From positions 185,591,643 through 185,655,642 of the forward strand of contig NC_077228.1 in assembly GCF_027887165.1 (NCBI RefSeq): a DNA stretch of 64,000 bases, written 5' to 3'. The stretch's first letter is position 1; each line of letters starts with the position of its first letter. The notes beneath the pieces are model-generated. The model was given only the letters and a program-made list of their open reading frames with translations. It searched no databases and was not told the DNA's origin. Below, one piece after another: positions 33,921 through 45,984 of this stretch. Both the position numbers and the translations under genes were made by a program. This stretch comes from Monodelphis domestica. Its lineage: Eukaryota; Chordata; Mammalia; Didelphimorphia; Didelphidae.

Positions 33921-34135
33921 ATCATCATTATTATATTGGCACATAATGATATCTAACACTTTAAGATTTGGGAGGTGCTTTATAGTTGTTATCTCATTTG
34001 TTCCTCCCAAATTTCTTGGGAGGTTGGTATTATTATCCCCATTTTAAATATGAGGAAACTGAGGCAGACAGCGGTTAAGTCCACTGTTGCATAGTTAGTA
34101 AATGTCTGAGACAGGATCCTAACTTGGGTCTTGCA
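33921..34135 (-). mobile_element. MIR-class SINE
   Basis: Reversed landmarks: 'ggtgctttatagttgttatc', 'tattattatccccattttaa', 'tgaggaaactgaggcagaca'. Confidence 0.75.
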
Positions 34136-34584
34136 CAAACATATTTCTTGAATAAAATAATCTCCCTAGAAAGCAGAATTAAGAAATTTGAGATTTGCTT
34201 TGACTACTTGGCCTTTCAATAACACAATAAATACAAAACAGTTAATAGCATTTCCTTGGATGCAATCACTTAGGTTGTGGTTTGCCATTTGTATTTGAAA
34301 AACATTTCTGGCAGTGATTCATGAAAAAATTTATGTCTCAAGACTGGGTTGTAGTGTGGGTAAGATGACTCCTTAATGTCCCTTCCAACATCACTGAATT
34401 TGATTCAACAAATTTATAGGGCATACTATTTCTAAGGAACTGTGCTCATTGTGGAGGACATACAAGCAAAAAACTGACCCTGACCTCAAAGACCTTGTTT
34501 TCTACTGGAAAGATACTATGGATGTATAGATAAATACAAAAGATACAGTGATTCTAAGAAACACAGTCCCTTTGACCAGGAGAT

Positions 34585-35390
34585 TAAATTACTATACCAC
34601 AAAGAACTTTTTGATAAGAAGAAAATCCCCTCATACACCAAAAATATTCATAGAGCTACTTTTGTAGTAGTAAAGAACTAGAAACAAAGGAGATGCCTAT
34701 CACTTGGGAGAAGGCTAAAGAAGTGATGGCACATAAGTGGGCTGGAATATTATTGTGCTACAAGAAATATTTACTATGATGAATACAGAGATGCATGGGA
34801 AGATGACTTACATGAATTGATCCAGAATGAAGTCAACAGAGCCAAAAAAAAAATCTGCATTGACTACAATAATGTAAATGGGAAGAACAACATCCAAAAG
34901 TAGTTGAAAATTAATGTTAAGGTGCAAGTGAGTGCCAGGCTTGGACTTGGGAGGACCTGGGTTCAAATTTGGTTTCAGATACTTCATAGGTTTATGACTG
35001 GGCAAGTCTCTTAACTCCAATTGCTTAGCCTTTGTCCTTTTGTCTTACTAGAACAGAAGGTAAGGGGGTTATTTAAAAAAAAAAAGAGTGAATGTTTTAG
35101 TATCACAAAGAATAAGCATGACTCCAAAGAAGAAATGGAAGAAACTTGTCCCTATTCATTTGCAGAGGGAAGAGGTCCACAGTTATATAACCTAGCATAT
35201 ATTTTCAAACTTTTTTGAAGTAATGATCATTTTGCTGATATTGTTTCTTTTTTCATTTTTTCTTTTAAAATTTATCATTTAATGAGATTGCTATCTTAGA
35301 GGAGAGAGGGATGGGATACTGTGAATAATGTAGGTGATATAAAGGCACAATTATCAATAAAATTTTATTTTCATCATTTTAAAAAGAATG
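34585..35390 (+). mobile_element. Older L1 3' end, itself split by a SINE
   Basis: ORF2-end traces ('aaatattcatagagctactt', 'tggaatattattgtgctaca') run to 34916. They are interrupted by a SINE, then continue as 3'UTR 35084-35390 ending 'caataaaattttattttc'. Confidence 0.75.
34917..35083 (+). mobile_element. tRNA-derived marsupial SINE inside L1
   Basis: 'gtgccaggcttggacttggg', 'cctgggttcaaatttggttt' and the tail 'agaacagaaggtaagggggt' with an A-run. The diverged repeats 'aattaatgttaag' and 'agtgaatgtttta' flank it. Confidence 0.85.
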
Positions 35391-35683
35391 AGACAATGTT
35401 TCTAACCAAAGGGATCAGGGAAGGTCTCAGATAGGATGTGACACCTGAGCTATGCTTTGAAGTAAGATATGGATGGTATGAGTCAGAAGTGTGGAAGGAA
35501 TACATTCCAGACATGGAGGACATCCTATGAAAGGAACAGAGATGATATAAGAGCTGTCACCTCCTCTGACAGAAGAAGGGCAAGGTCTGTTTCACTGGTT
35601 TTTCATTCATTTTTCTTCTTGCTATTACCAGCACCTAGCTGAGTTATACTTGCCATACAGTAGGCACTTAATAAATAGTAGTT

Positions 35684-36106
35684 AATATGCCCAAAGGGCT
35701 CTAAAATTCCTTTGATCCATCAACACCATTTCTGGGTCTGTATTCCAAAGAGATTTTTTTTAAAAAAAGGGAAAAGGCCCTATTTGTACAAAAATGTTTA
35801 AGATCTATCAATTGGGGAATGGTTGAACAAGTTGCAAATGACTAAATTGGAATAGTATTGTAGTATAAGAAACGATGATCAGGATGATTCAGAAAAACCT
35901 GGAAAGACTTATATGAACTGATGCAAAGTAAAGTGAGCAGAATCAGGAGAACAATGGATACAGTAATAGCAACTGTGAATGACCCTAGTCATTCTCAGCA
36001 ATATAGTGATCCAAGAAAATCAGAGATCCGTGATGAAAAATGTCAACCTCTCCCAGAGAAAGAAAAGATGGAGTGTGAACATCATCATCATCATTATTAT
36101 CATCAT

Positions 36107-36201
<95 letters not shown>

Positions 36202-36367
36202 GTCTCTCCTTCTCCTCATCTTCTAATGACTAATATTGAAAATATTTTACATGACTACACATATAAAGTCTACATCAGATTGCTTATTGTTTGGGAGGAG
36301 GAAGGAATAGGAAAATGGTAAAAATTGTTTTTACATGAAATTGTGGCAGAAATAAAATATTATTAAA
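35684..36367 (+). mobile_element. L1 3' end with exact 14-bp target duplication
   Basis: It starts 'aatatgcccaaagggctcta' and passes 'atctatcaattggggaatgg' and 'aactgatgcaaagtaaagtg'. It contains a long (CT)n tract and ends in 'aaataaaatattattaaa'. Target duplication aataaatagtagtt lies at 35670-35683 and 36368-36381. Removing the insert rejoins an L2 tail. Confidence 0.88.
36079..36199. repeat. (ATC/ATT)n plus long pure (CT)n inside an L1
   Basis: ATC/ATT units at 36079-36111 lead into about 44 pure CT units (36112-36199). The Leu-Ser-run ORFs here are translations of the microsatellite. Confidence 0.97.
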
Positions 36368-36540
36368 AATAAATAGTAGTTGATTGACATTGAGTATGGG
36401 AATAGCTGGTAGGTCAATTTGAATGGATTAGAGGGTGCATGAAGCAGAGGTAGGAGTCAGATTGTAGAGGGGTTTGAATGGCAGGTTGAATATTTTGTAT
36501 TTTAACTTAAAGCCAATGGGAAGCCACTAAAGAAACTTTG

Positions 36541-37695
36541 TGTTTCTATGATCATTCTTTTAATATTTTTTCATGTTACCTCTCAAGGCAATCTGACATG
36601 CATATACCAAGCTGGCACAAGATCACACAAAATTTTCTGACAACTGAAAATTCCTTCTGGGACTCTAAAGCACGCCTCAGTGCAATGGAACAGCAGGGAG
36701 AGTCCCAAGTTAGTAAAGAACTCCTCTATCCAACTTGCAAGAGCCCAGGAAAGCAACTAGGTTAATGAATAAAACTTGACATTATCTACTTCCTCCCTGC
36801 ACCAACCATTTTTCAGAAGCTGCTAGGAGCAACTCATGTTCACTTCATGATTAGTGAAAGGTAGTCTTTTAAAATGAAACTCCAATTTCTTTTTTTAACA
36901 ATGTGGACAGAATGCACCCTGGAACAGAAATTTTGGACTTAAGACCACAAAAAATACTGGATGACTCCCCCACCCGTTAAAAATCTAATTAAATTCTCCA
37001 AAGTAGGAAATAAGCTTTTGAGAAAATCTCATTTGAAGTCAACATGAATAGTCCAAGTTTTTTCAGAAACCTTCTAAATGACTATGTATATTTCCTTTAG
37101 TCTTCCTTTTCCCCCCCTACCAGTAAAGACTCACACACACACATATTATATTGCTACCTCTCTCTACAGATCAAGCAGATTTGTTACTGTCTTTTCACAC
37201 ATTTACAAGTCTTTGTCATGGACCACTTTAGTCATCACTGGCAAACATTGCACCAGCAAGGAAGAATCTGATAATTATACACAGAAATCTGCCATCACCC
37301 TGGAAATGTTCTGCAATACTGGGGCGATAGATCAATAAGGCATAAAAAACTGAAATAGGTTTGAAGGACTTCTCAGTCTTTCTAAAACAGTTTTACTAAG
37401 GGAAGTGTCTCTGCACAGCTAATTATATTCTTGTTTGCATTTCTAACCTTATATAATGAATATCTTAATAGAAAGAATGGGAAAAGTCTAGCTGAACCTC
37501 AAGATTGAGGATGAAATGTTCATAAGGGTCACATTTCTATTCTGATTGTTTTACACCAGGACAGTGAAACAACATTCAGTGTTCATGAAGGACTTATAAA
37601 GACAAAATTTTATGAATATTTGTTCTTATTTAAAGAGTTCTTTCAGCTATTAACCATAGTCATAAATATATGCCTTTAGCTTTACTTGATCATAT
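36541..37695. other. Repeat-poor intronic stretch, no exon found
   Basis: Apart from a short (CA)n near 37131-37144, nothing is recognised. I checked it specifically for upstream STXBP4 coding sequence on the minus strand and found none. Confidence 0.5.
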
Positions 37696-37699
37696 TTTT

Positions 37700-37860
37700 A
37701 GCTGAAGGCAGGATAGCATAATGGATAGAGAGTAAGCCTTGGAGTCAGAGATTGGGGTTCAAGACCTGCCTCTATTGGTTTTGAGATCTAGTTAAGTCAC
37801 TAAATGTCTCAGTGCCCCAGGCAGCTCTATAAACTGCAGGTTTATGAAAAGCTAACATGA
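37700..37860 (+). mobile_element. THER1/MIR-type SINE
   Basis: 'atggatagagagtaagcctt', 'ggggttcaagacctgcctct' and 'ctcagtgccccaggcagctc' are the 5' half of the same SINE type seen at 54495. Confidence 0.75.
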
Positions 37861-38224
37861 TAGAGAGGGTTTCAAAAAATTGATGGAAGCCATAGATCTC
37901 GATGTAAACAACCAACCAAACATAGAGCTGCTGAAAGACCTTTAGTCTTGACATTTTATTTTTTAATTAAAAGCTCAGACAGTTCATTCTTTTTGATGCA
38001 ATTCTTAATCATTTAATTTTTATAGTATATTTTGTTTCTCTGTTTAAATGGGGTCATTAACTGACATCAATTAATCTCTTAATGATAATTCAGGAATACA
38101 AAACACCAGTCACCTTTTTATCCCTTTCCAGTGAGAGTTTTGGATTTTGCTCCAAGACCTTGGACTCTGAAAGAAGAGCTGTCATCCTATCTTGTCCAGA
38201 ACCAATCCTCTACTTTAAGCTGCC

Positions 38225-38345
38225 TTATGTATCTCTGCCTCCTCTTGATTTCTAGCTCACCTTAATGTGTCATTTGCCTTCCCTGGAATGTAAGCTCCTT
38301 AAGGGCAAGGATGGTTTTACTTGGTTGTGTTTATATCCTAAAAAT
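38225..38345 (+). mobile_element. L2 3' end remnant
   Basis: 'ggaatgtaagctccttaagg' and 'gcaaggatggttttacttgg'. Confidence 0.65.
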
Positions 38346-39290
38346 ATTTTTATATCATTATATTTTTTCCAATTGTATGTATATACAACTTTTAATAATT
38401 ATTTTTTTTCTGACATTTTGTGATCCATGTTCTTTTTCTCCTTCCATTTTTTTAAGTCCTTACGTAACTTCTGTCTCAGTATCAATCCTAAGACAGAAGA
38501 GTGACAAGGCCTAGCTAGGCAATTGGGATGAAGTGACTTGCCTAGGGTCAGACAGCTAGGAAGTTTCTGAGGACTGATTTGAACCCAGAATCTCCTCACT
38601 GGTCTTATTTTCACTGTGCTATCCACTAATCCCTCCTCCCCCTTTTGAAGTGAATATAACACTTTTATTACCAAACACGAGATTGGCATTTTTTAAATTG
38701 CATTTTTAAAATCTCTTATACTGGTCAAACTGGCTTCAACTCCTTCCCTCCCCCCCTGTCCCTGAGACAGTAAGTGATCTGATATAGGTTATATATGTGC
38801 TATCATGCATTACATTATTTCAATGTCTGTCATTGTGAAAGAAGACACATTATTTATACAAGAAAAAAACTCATGAAGGAAATAAAATGAAAAATGGTAT
38901 GTTTCAATCTGCATTCAAACTGTCAGTTCCTTTTATGGAAGTAGATAGGCTTTTTCATCATAAGTCTCTTGGAGTTGTCTTGGATTTTTGCATATGTTAT
39001 TTGTGTTACTATGTATAGTCACTCTGGTTCTGCTTGGTTCACTTTGTATCACTTCATATGTCTTTCCAGGTGTTTTTGTGATCATTTTCTTTGTAATTTC
39101 TTGTGTATTCCATTACAATCATATATCATAACTTGTTCAGCCATTCCCAGTAGAATCCCTTCAATTTCCAATTCTCTACCACAAAAAGAGCTGCCATAAG
39201 TATTTTTGTAAAGTAGGTCCTTTCCCCCTATCTTTGATCATTTTCAGATACAGACCTAGTAGTGGTATTGCTGGGTTAATTTTTTAATTT
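38346..39290 (-). mobile_element. L1 3'UTR and ORF2 end, split by a SINE
   Basis: The reversed 3'UTR (38346-38448, 38641-38930) runs into the reversed ORF2 end: 'gttcactttgtatcacttca', 'tgttcagccattcccagtag', 'acctagtagtggtattgctg'. Confidence 0.75.
38449..38640 (-). mobile_element. tRNA-derived marsupial SINE inside L1
   Basis: 'ttttaagtccttacgtaact' to 'cactgtgctatccactaatc', with 'atgaagtgacttgcctaggg'. Confidence 0.83.
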
Positions 39291-39365
39291 TTTAATTTAT
39301 TTTTATTTAATAATAAATATTTATTTAATAATAAATAATAAATAATAAATATTTAATTTAAATAC
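39275..39365. repeat. AT-only tract with (ATAA)n, self-complementary
   Basis: Nearly all A/T with 'ttaataataaataataaata' units and inverted TTTAATTT/AAATATTTAAAT segments, at the end of the L1 fragment. Confidence 0.85.
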
Positions 39366-39776
39366 GCAATTTTATGGCCTTTTGGGTACAGTGGTTATAT
39401 TTACATCTTAGTGCTTAGGAAAATGTTTGGCACAAAGTGTTTAATGAATGCTTTTAAAAAAATTCATTCATCATTCATTCATTGTCCGGTTTTGATATCT
39501 CTAAGATGCATCCATATGGGTACTCTCTCCACTGGTAACTACTATTAATTCAAAGAAAGCCTTTTAAGAATGTTTATGGCTGAAAAATTCTTCATTCTGG
39601 GGCCTACGTGAATAGGTCTCTGATTTTAGGTTGGTACTCAGACAACAGACATATAATTGATTCTATACCTAAAGGCTGTCCCACTTGACAAGACCTATCT
39701 GACAGAGCTTGCACTTTGATGACCAAGTCTTCAAGGATCTAGGGTCACCTCTATGCCAGAATTTGAGGCATCAGAT

Positions 39777-39992
39777 AAGGCAGCTAGGGGGTGCTCTGTG
39801 GATAGTGTTAGACTGAGTGTCAGGAAATTTTGCTTCAGATATTCCTCTCAGCCTTGGTTTCATTATCTCTAAAATGGGGATCATAATAGCACCTACCTCA
39901 CAGGATTGTTGTGAGGATGAAATAAGATAACATATGTAAAGTATTTTGTAAAACTTAAAGTGCTATATAAATGATAGCTATTATTATTACAA
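39777..39992 (+). mobile_element. MIR-class SINE
   Basis: 'aaaatggggatcataatagc', 'cctacctcacaggattgttg' and 'acttaaagtgctatataaat'. Confidence 0.78.
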
Positions 39993-40489
39993 CCTAAAAA
40001 TAAAATGCAATAATATTTTTAGAGCTCATTTCATGGGAATCTGTATACATCACATGTTACAAATATTTGTTTCTCATATTTAATAATGGATGATTTAGGG
40101 TAGGGGGTCAGCAAAGCATAGTTTAGGCCAAAGTTTGCCAATGTCTGGTTTAGAACAAAATGACAATTTAGATATTCCATTTTAAAAATGATCCCTTATT
40201 GTTCAAAGGCATTGGATTATTTTTTAAGATCATATCCTTGTCCTTGCAAATACACATTGCCTCCCCCCATCCCTTTCCTTCTGCCATATGCTTTAAAGCT
40301 GTTTGGATGAATATAGTTACCAGGAATATTTTCCATTTGGAAATGTTTGTTGAAACTCTTATTTTATACTCTCTCCTTTGGAAAGCACACCATTTAAATA
40401 GTTTTTTAAACTATTACCTCTATGCTAATTATGATTCATCTTTACTTTAAATAAAATATATTCCAAATTGAACACCTCATCTTCTCCCA

Positions 40490-40790
40490 AATTCCAGAAG
40501 CTGCCCCTCAGGTTTTTTTGTGCCATTGGTCTCATTCCCCTAATCACTTGGGCTTGAAATTTTGACATCATCTTTGTCTTAGCTTCTCCCTTTATCTAGT
40601 TAGGCACTAAACCTTTTTCACCAGGGCTCTGTATCTTGCTCAGAGTTTGGTCTTAACCTGAGATGAGAGAGGGAATCTGAGGGATCAGATCATCATGAAG
40701 AATAAGAAAAAGGCCCCTCGGGTACACTTACATATCTCAATCTTTCTCCTTCTAGGGCCTAAATAAATCCAAGGAAACTTTAGTGACCAT
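40490..40790 (+). mobile_element. L2 ORF2 C-terminal remnant (weak)
   Basis: 'cacttgggcttgaaattttg' and 'acatcatctttgtcttagct' echo the 'aaccttggggtcatcctt' region of L2. It is strongly diverged. Confidence 0.4.
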
Positions 40791-41345
40791 AAAACAAATA
40801 ATATGGGAAAAATCTGCTTGGTTAGATGATATGATTCTGACATGAATATTGAAAGGTCTTGAGTAGATGAGTAGGATCCCTTTTTTCCAAAGGAACAGAA
40901 TATATAATAACCCAGTAAAACACCATTAGACTTCAGAGTGTTTTATCCAGGGGACACAAGATGAAGGCAGTGCCAGGAATAAGGACCCAAAGAAAATGAG
41001 AACACCTTAGTCAGCAATGATGCTATGATTCCATGAAGTAGGACACTGAGCTGTCCAGGGTACTATTTGCTTCTGTTTGAGTGCTCCTCTGTGATCACTA
41101 GTCTCCATACCAATATTGTTTCTTGTGATTCTGAATGGTCTGTACCTTGTTCAATTTTTCTGTATTGTCTACACCTAATGTGAATGCTCCTATGCCTTGT
41201 GGATTACCTTAACTCACACCCATCCTATATTTATAGAATCATGTCTTATCTATATCTTTCTTACATTTGTGGATCTAGCTTATTCTTGCCTATTTTTACC
41301 AGTCTGTGTTGTAAGGACATTGGCTTCTTTACTCAGTATGTAGCT
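40791..41345. other. Stretch with no recognised feature
   Basis: No repeat, exon or RNA gene is seen. Confidence 0.45.
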
Positions 41346-41347
41346 CT

Positions 41348-41600
41348 ATGACATTTTTCTTTAATATGTCTTTATTTTAATAACAAATTTCCACATAAGT
41401 TTTCCAAAGTCATATGATCTATATTGTCTCCTTCCCTCTTCCCTCCCAGAGCTGACAAGCAATTCAATCTGGGTTATCCATGTATTATCAAGCAAAACAT
41501 TTCCACATTACTCATTTTTGTAAGCAAATAATCTTATAGAACTAAGACACCCAAACATATACCCAAATAAATAAGAGATAAATCATGTTTGCATCTGCTC
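41348..41600 (-). mobile_element. L1 3'UTR remnant
   Basis: 'tccttccctcttccctccca', 'gggttatccatgtattatca' and 'acattactcatttttgtaag' parallel the reversed L1 3'UTR at 38740-38850. Confidence 0.6.
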
Positions 41601-41639
41601 TTTAACATGTCTTTGATCTTTCTTCCTCTCCATGTTCCT

Positions 41640-41905
41640 GTCACCATCTCAGTCTGGATATCAATTTGGGCCTGGATTACTGCAATAGTTTTCATTGACC
41701 TCTTCTGACTCCAGGATTCTCCATTTCCCCCACTCTAATGTGTCTAGCACATTGCTGCCAGATTGGTCTTTAAAAAATTATTTCATTATCTTGTCTTCCT
41801 GGCTCAGTAATTCTCCTCTTTCCCCAGTGGCTTTCAAAGACCTCTATATTTGGTTTTCAATGCCCTTTATATTCTGGCCCCACTGAATCTATTTAACCTA
41901 GTATC
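41640..41905 (+). mobile_element. L2 3' region
   Basis: 'tggattactgcaatagtttt', 'cattgctgccagattggtct', 'cccagtggctttcaaagacc'. Confidence 0.72.
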
Positions 41906-42139
41906 ACCATTCTTCAACATGCACTGGATATGATTTTATCTACTTAATGACACTAAAGAAGAGGCATTAACATCTGCTTTGCCACTGTACCCTAAGGAAC
42001 AAGGAATCTTTCCATCTGACTGGTAGATGAAATATTCCATATGGTTTGTCTCTCCCTCGGTGAACAGGGATTGTTTTAGGTAGAGGCAATCATTGTCATT
42101 CGCTCCCTCCTTTGACTTCCCTTTTTCTATTTCTCTCAT

Positions 42140-42760
42140 CAGCCCTATTAAGTATTCACTGTTTACAAATCACAGAGCTTGGGTATAGGGGGAAAAATGG
42201 GGTTTAGACAAGACATAGTCCCGCCCTTATGAGATTACGATCCTGTAGAGGAATGTGACATTCTTAAATACCTATGACACAAAATAATACATTTAAAAAA
42301 ATACATGAGTGGTGCAAATCCAAGTATAATTTGAGGTCCAAAATGGAATCCCCAATGTTGAGGGATACCTGGGAAAGCTTTATGGAAGAGGTAACATCTG
42401 AGTATAGCTTTAAATGGCAGATAGAATTTCAAGAGATGTTTGTATGTATATACAGTCAAGGCAAAAGGAACAATTAAAGAAATGTCAAGAAATGGGAAAA
42501 TATGGGTCACAGAAGGACAGTTAAAAGTTAAAAGAGTTTGGATGGAGTAGATACTCTTCAGATCTCTAAGTGTCTTGTATTAGTATGTAAGCTTCTTGAA
42601 GGTAGCCACTTGCTTCTTTTTAAATACAGTGCTTGGCACACAATAAGCCATAAAATACCCTTTCATAATTCATATATTTAATTCAGCAACCATTTATTAA
42701 ATGCTTTTTGTGTGCAGATTACTGGAGGGAGCAATAAGAGATCAAAAGTGTAGATAAGTC
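42140..42760. mobile_element. L2 fragments (- , + , -)
   Basis: Reversed L2 at 42140-42510 ('gaggtaacatctgagtatag'), a plus L2 tail at 42560-42665 ('tgtaagcttcttgaaggtag', 'cagtgcttggcacacaataa'), and a reversed tail at 42670-42760 ('caaccatttattaaatgctt'). Confidence 0.6.
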
Positions 42761-42819
42761 AAGGGCCTTGGCATGCTAAAAGCATTATACTGGGATGCTT
42801 GCTCTAATGATGAATATAG

Positions 42820-43470
42820 AACATAGATTCATAAATGTCTTTGAGCTAGAAGGAACCTTAGTGATCATCTAGTCTAAGACCTTCATTTTATTTTTTAAAG
42901 TTTTATTGATACTTGTCCTTTACACCATAGTCATTTTCCAATATACTTGCCTCCATTCTCTCATGGAGCTCTCTCCATTTTAACAGAGAAAAACATTTGA
43001 GGAAAACCCACCAAGAAAAAAAAATCATGTCTGGAGAGCATGAACAACATTTTGTATCTATGGTTCCCTACCTCTCTTATAAGAGAAGGGACATTTGTTC
43101 CATCATCTGATTTCTTGTTCTCATATTGAACTGAATTGTGCTCATTTACATGACTTTAGTCATGCATACCATCTTCCTTTTTCTGCTTACTTTCTTTGAA
43201 TACTGGTAATTTCTTAAGTCTTAATCTTATTCCATTATTGATTCAAACCTCAATCTCATTCCAATTTTTTCAATCACTCCCCAATTAATGTATTGTCCAG
43301 CTCATTTGATATTTTTTGCTGCCATATTTTGTTATGAATATTCTGACTGCTGTTGTTTTAAAGGTAAAGAAACTAAGGCCTAGAGAAATAATATATAACA
43401 CATCTAGTACTGCACAGCCAGGTCAAAAACCTAGATTTTTAGACTCGCAGTCTGATATTTTTGTCTCTAT
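42820..43470 (-). mobile_element. MIR-class SINE split by an L1 fragment
   Basis: 'gaaccttagtgatcatctag' ending 'ttcattttattttttaaag' is resumed at 43358 by 'aggtaaagaaactaaggcct'. The break is flanked by ttttaaag on both sides (about 42894-42900 and 43355-43362). Confidence 0.65.
42901..43357 (-). mobile_element. 5'-truncated L1 fragment
   Basis: The reversed L1 order 'tatcttcctttttctgctta'-like, 'attttttcaatcactcccca' and 'ttgttatgaatattctgact' parallels the ORF2 end of old marsupial L1s. It sits inside a MIR-class SINE. Confidence 0.6.
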
Positions 43471-44107
43471 CTCAAGTTGTTTAACTATATATTTTCCTAT
43501 CTCCTTTGGGCAACATTTTAAATTTCAAAATGATAGTTTTAAAATTATCTGTTTCCTAATGCTGCTTGACTTTTGAAAGAAAAAAAGAAATGAAATGGCC
43601 CAACTTCTCAGTTATGGTACCAGTAATGAGAATAATTTTCTTATAAAGGAGCCAAGATCATTTTAAGGCTTGCACATAAAGTAGAAATATGTAAAGTTAG
43701 ATTTAGAATTATACAAGTTAATTTGTAGGTTTGAACTGCAATGTCAATTTAAAAAGAACAAACGCCTAATTTCCTTATGAAAGAGAAGTCTATTACACTG
43801 TGTGATGATGGTGAATGAATAGATAACCAAATAATGTTGCCTTAAAAAAAAAAGGTAAAGAAATAATTTTGGAGGATAGGGGTTTATTGGGAGAAAAAAA
43901 ATCATTGATTTCTAAATGGTCACATATTCTCTTTGCAAGTCATACTTTCATATAGGCTGTATAAACACTTCCAGTCTTTCAAGGGTCCATGATTTTTATC
44001 AGTCTGTGTGTTTCACTTCACTGTCAGGCTGAAAACCTTTGGCAAATTAGTAGGAGCTAGGAGGAGGAGGTAAAATTTATATAAGGCTTTAAGTACCTGT
44101 ACAATTA
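43471..44107. other. Stretch with no recognised feature
   Basis: AT-rich intron. No repeat or exon is recognised. Confidence 0.45.
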
Positions 44108-44330
44108 ATTCTCAAATGTTTTGGTCTCAGGGTCCCTTTATACCCTCAAAATTCTTTTCAGATACCCCAAAGAGCTTTTCTTATATGGGTTATATTTATC
44201 AGTATTTTCCATATTAGAAATTAAAATATATTAGCATCATTATGAAAATAATTTTAACTTTGCAGATCCCCTAAAAGGATCTTGGGAATATCCCGAGGCT
44301 CTTGGACAACACTTTAAGAAACACTGATCT
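44108..44330 (+). mobile_element. hAT/Charlie-like DNA element, second copy
   Basis: 'tctcaaatgttttggtctca', 'atgggttatatttatcagta', 'gcagatcccctaaaaggatc' and the right end 'cactttaagaaacactgatc'. It has the same family layout as 26250-26482. Confidence 0.72.
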
Positions 44331-44614
44331 TTATAATTACTTATCTGGAGGAAGCTAACAGTAAAATGGGGAACCTTTCATTCGTACCACCCATCACATC
44401 TGAGATCCCAGTAATTATAGGGATTAATAACAAATATATAGATGTATGGTTTTATTGTAATACTATACTAGTAGGATACTGTAAGCCTTGGTCAAAGAAA
44501 GAAATGCAGGGTTTAAGCTAGGGAAACAGAACAATAGAGGAAGAAGTCACCACTTCAAAGGGAAAAGCAATCATTTGGGGAAGCATAAGATTAGGGAGGG
44601 GAAACTGGATTACA

Positions 44615-44780
44615 AATTCATAAATTTATAGAATGTCAGAGCTGGATTTAGAGATCATCTAACTCAATCTATTCATTTTACAGGTAAGCAATTTGTCTAA
44701 AATCAAATAATTAGCAACAGATCTAAATACTGAACTCTGGTCTCTAGAAACCTGCCTTCTTGCCCCCATGTTATGCTACC
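44615..44780 (-). mobile_element. MIR/THER-type SINE remnant
   Basis: 'gaatgtcagagctggattta', 'gagatcatctaactcaatct', then 'attttacaggtaagcaattt'. Confidence 0.6.
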
Positions 44781-45845
44781 CCCAATTCTAAGTGTCAAGA
44801 CAAGCCAAGACAAGAGACTTGGAACCAAGGCCAAGCTGCAATCCAGGGCAGATGGCTTTACTGCCCATTTGATTGGCTCAGTGTACCAGGTAGATCATAC
44901 TTCCTTTATATGGTAACCATGCACATTGGCTGGAACCTTTCAAAGGGCCTGATGTTAGCTGGCGGGCCAACCATACCAAGTTAAGTAGAAAATTGAGGCA
45001 AACCATTTTGCCATTATGGATGACTGGAGACCTAATTTCCTTTTACATATGCTGCCCTCAGAAATATATTGGGTTAAAAAAACCTGACAAAATACAGCTC
45101 CAAGTGAGTGTTACATAGCAGGAATACTTCTATTTCTGCATGGGTAGCTAGTATTTTCCATAATAGGAGATCCTTAAGGCTAATAAAGTCACAAGTATAG
45201 ACCATCCCCCCTCAAAAAAAGTTGTATTTTATTTTTTAAAAATTAGCTCCTTCTGTGTGCATGGATTTATGGCACAATAAGTAGTAATTGCTCTCCAATG
45301 TGTACCCTGGGAGGAGAGTTCTTCAGAAGCAAATAAGGGTCTTGTTGAAAAGCAGAACAGCACAAGCATGCACTTAGATATCTGAATTATTTTCCCATGA
45401 GTGGGTATGTCCTTTCAGAGTGCATTAGCAAGATGAAGGAGCATTCCATTCATTTTTCATCATGAGAACACAATATTTCTTAAAAACTCTGATGACTTTA
45501 TTATACTAACAAGCAACTGCTGAGGGAATGTTTGTTTATGCACCTGAAGCCACTTCTGTGAAAATGAACAATAAAGAAATAGAAAAAAAAAGAACTACAT
45601 TCTTTAACCTGCTTCCTCTCCAGGCTTTCTTTCTCTACTCAATGTTTAGAGGGGCTGGGAGTGGCTACCAATAAGCAGGACTTCATTTGGCTAATAGTAG
45701 GGGGCTTACTGGCCATGTTTCCTGGCACACAGATAAATGTCAATGTATCTCTCTGCATATGAATGATGGATGAAGCTAACCAAAAGCAACTTTCTGTGCC
45801 TTTTGGTAAAATGCACCAGAAAAGTAAATTTAAAGCTAAACTATC
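44781..45845. other. Stretch with no recognised feature
   Basis: No repeat family or exon is recognised. The minus ORF of 70 codons at 45639-45851 shows no domain. Confidence 0.45.
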
Positions 45846-45851
45846 ATACAA

Positions 45852-45931
45852 ATGGTAATCTATAGAACATTTTTAGGAATGGCTTGGAAAAAGATCCAAG
45901 TCATTTCTAAAAATGTTCTATAGATTTCCAT
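45852..45931. repeat. 80-nt near-perfect stem-loop (miRNA-precursor- or MITE-like)
   Basis: The arms are 45852-45888 and 45895-45931, each 37 nt, around a 6-nt loop 'aaaaga'. They differ at three positions only. As plus-strand RNA, 36 of 37 positions pair, two of them as G:U, with one U:U mismatch. As STXBP4-sense RNA, 34 of 37 pair, with two A:C mismatches and one A:A. The core arm contains 'tctatagaacattttta'. No TA target duplication is visible, so a mariner MITE is not confirmed. Confidence 0.85.
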
Positions 45932-45984
45932 GCAGGTTTTTCAAATTTGTAAATCACAGAAAGTTGGGAGAGAGAGAACTGACA

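Larger units (their letters stand above)
34400..36540 (-). mobile_element. L2 remnant split by two L1 insertions
   Basis: Reversed L2 pieces at about 34400-34580 ('catactatttctaaggaact'), 35391-35683 ('gaatacattccagacatgga') and 36382-36540 ('aaagccaatgggaagccact') are separated by two L1 copies. A plus L2 tail (about 35600-35683) abuts the second insertion. Confidence 0.65.

Noticed and set aside
35921..36233. Two ORFs with His/Ile then Leu-Ser runs
   Set aside because: They translate an ATC/ATT plus (CT)n microsatellite inside an L1 fragment.
45852..45931. Naming the hairpin as a specific known microRNA or MADE1-type mariner
   Set aside because: The sequence does not match the families I remember, and the TA target duplication expected for mariner elements is absent.
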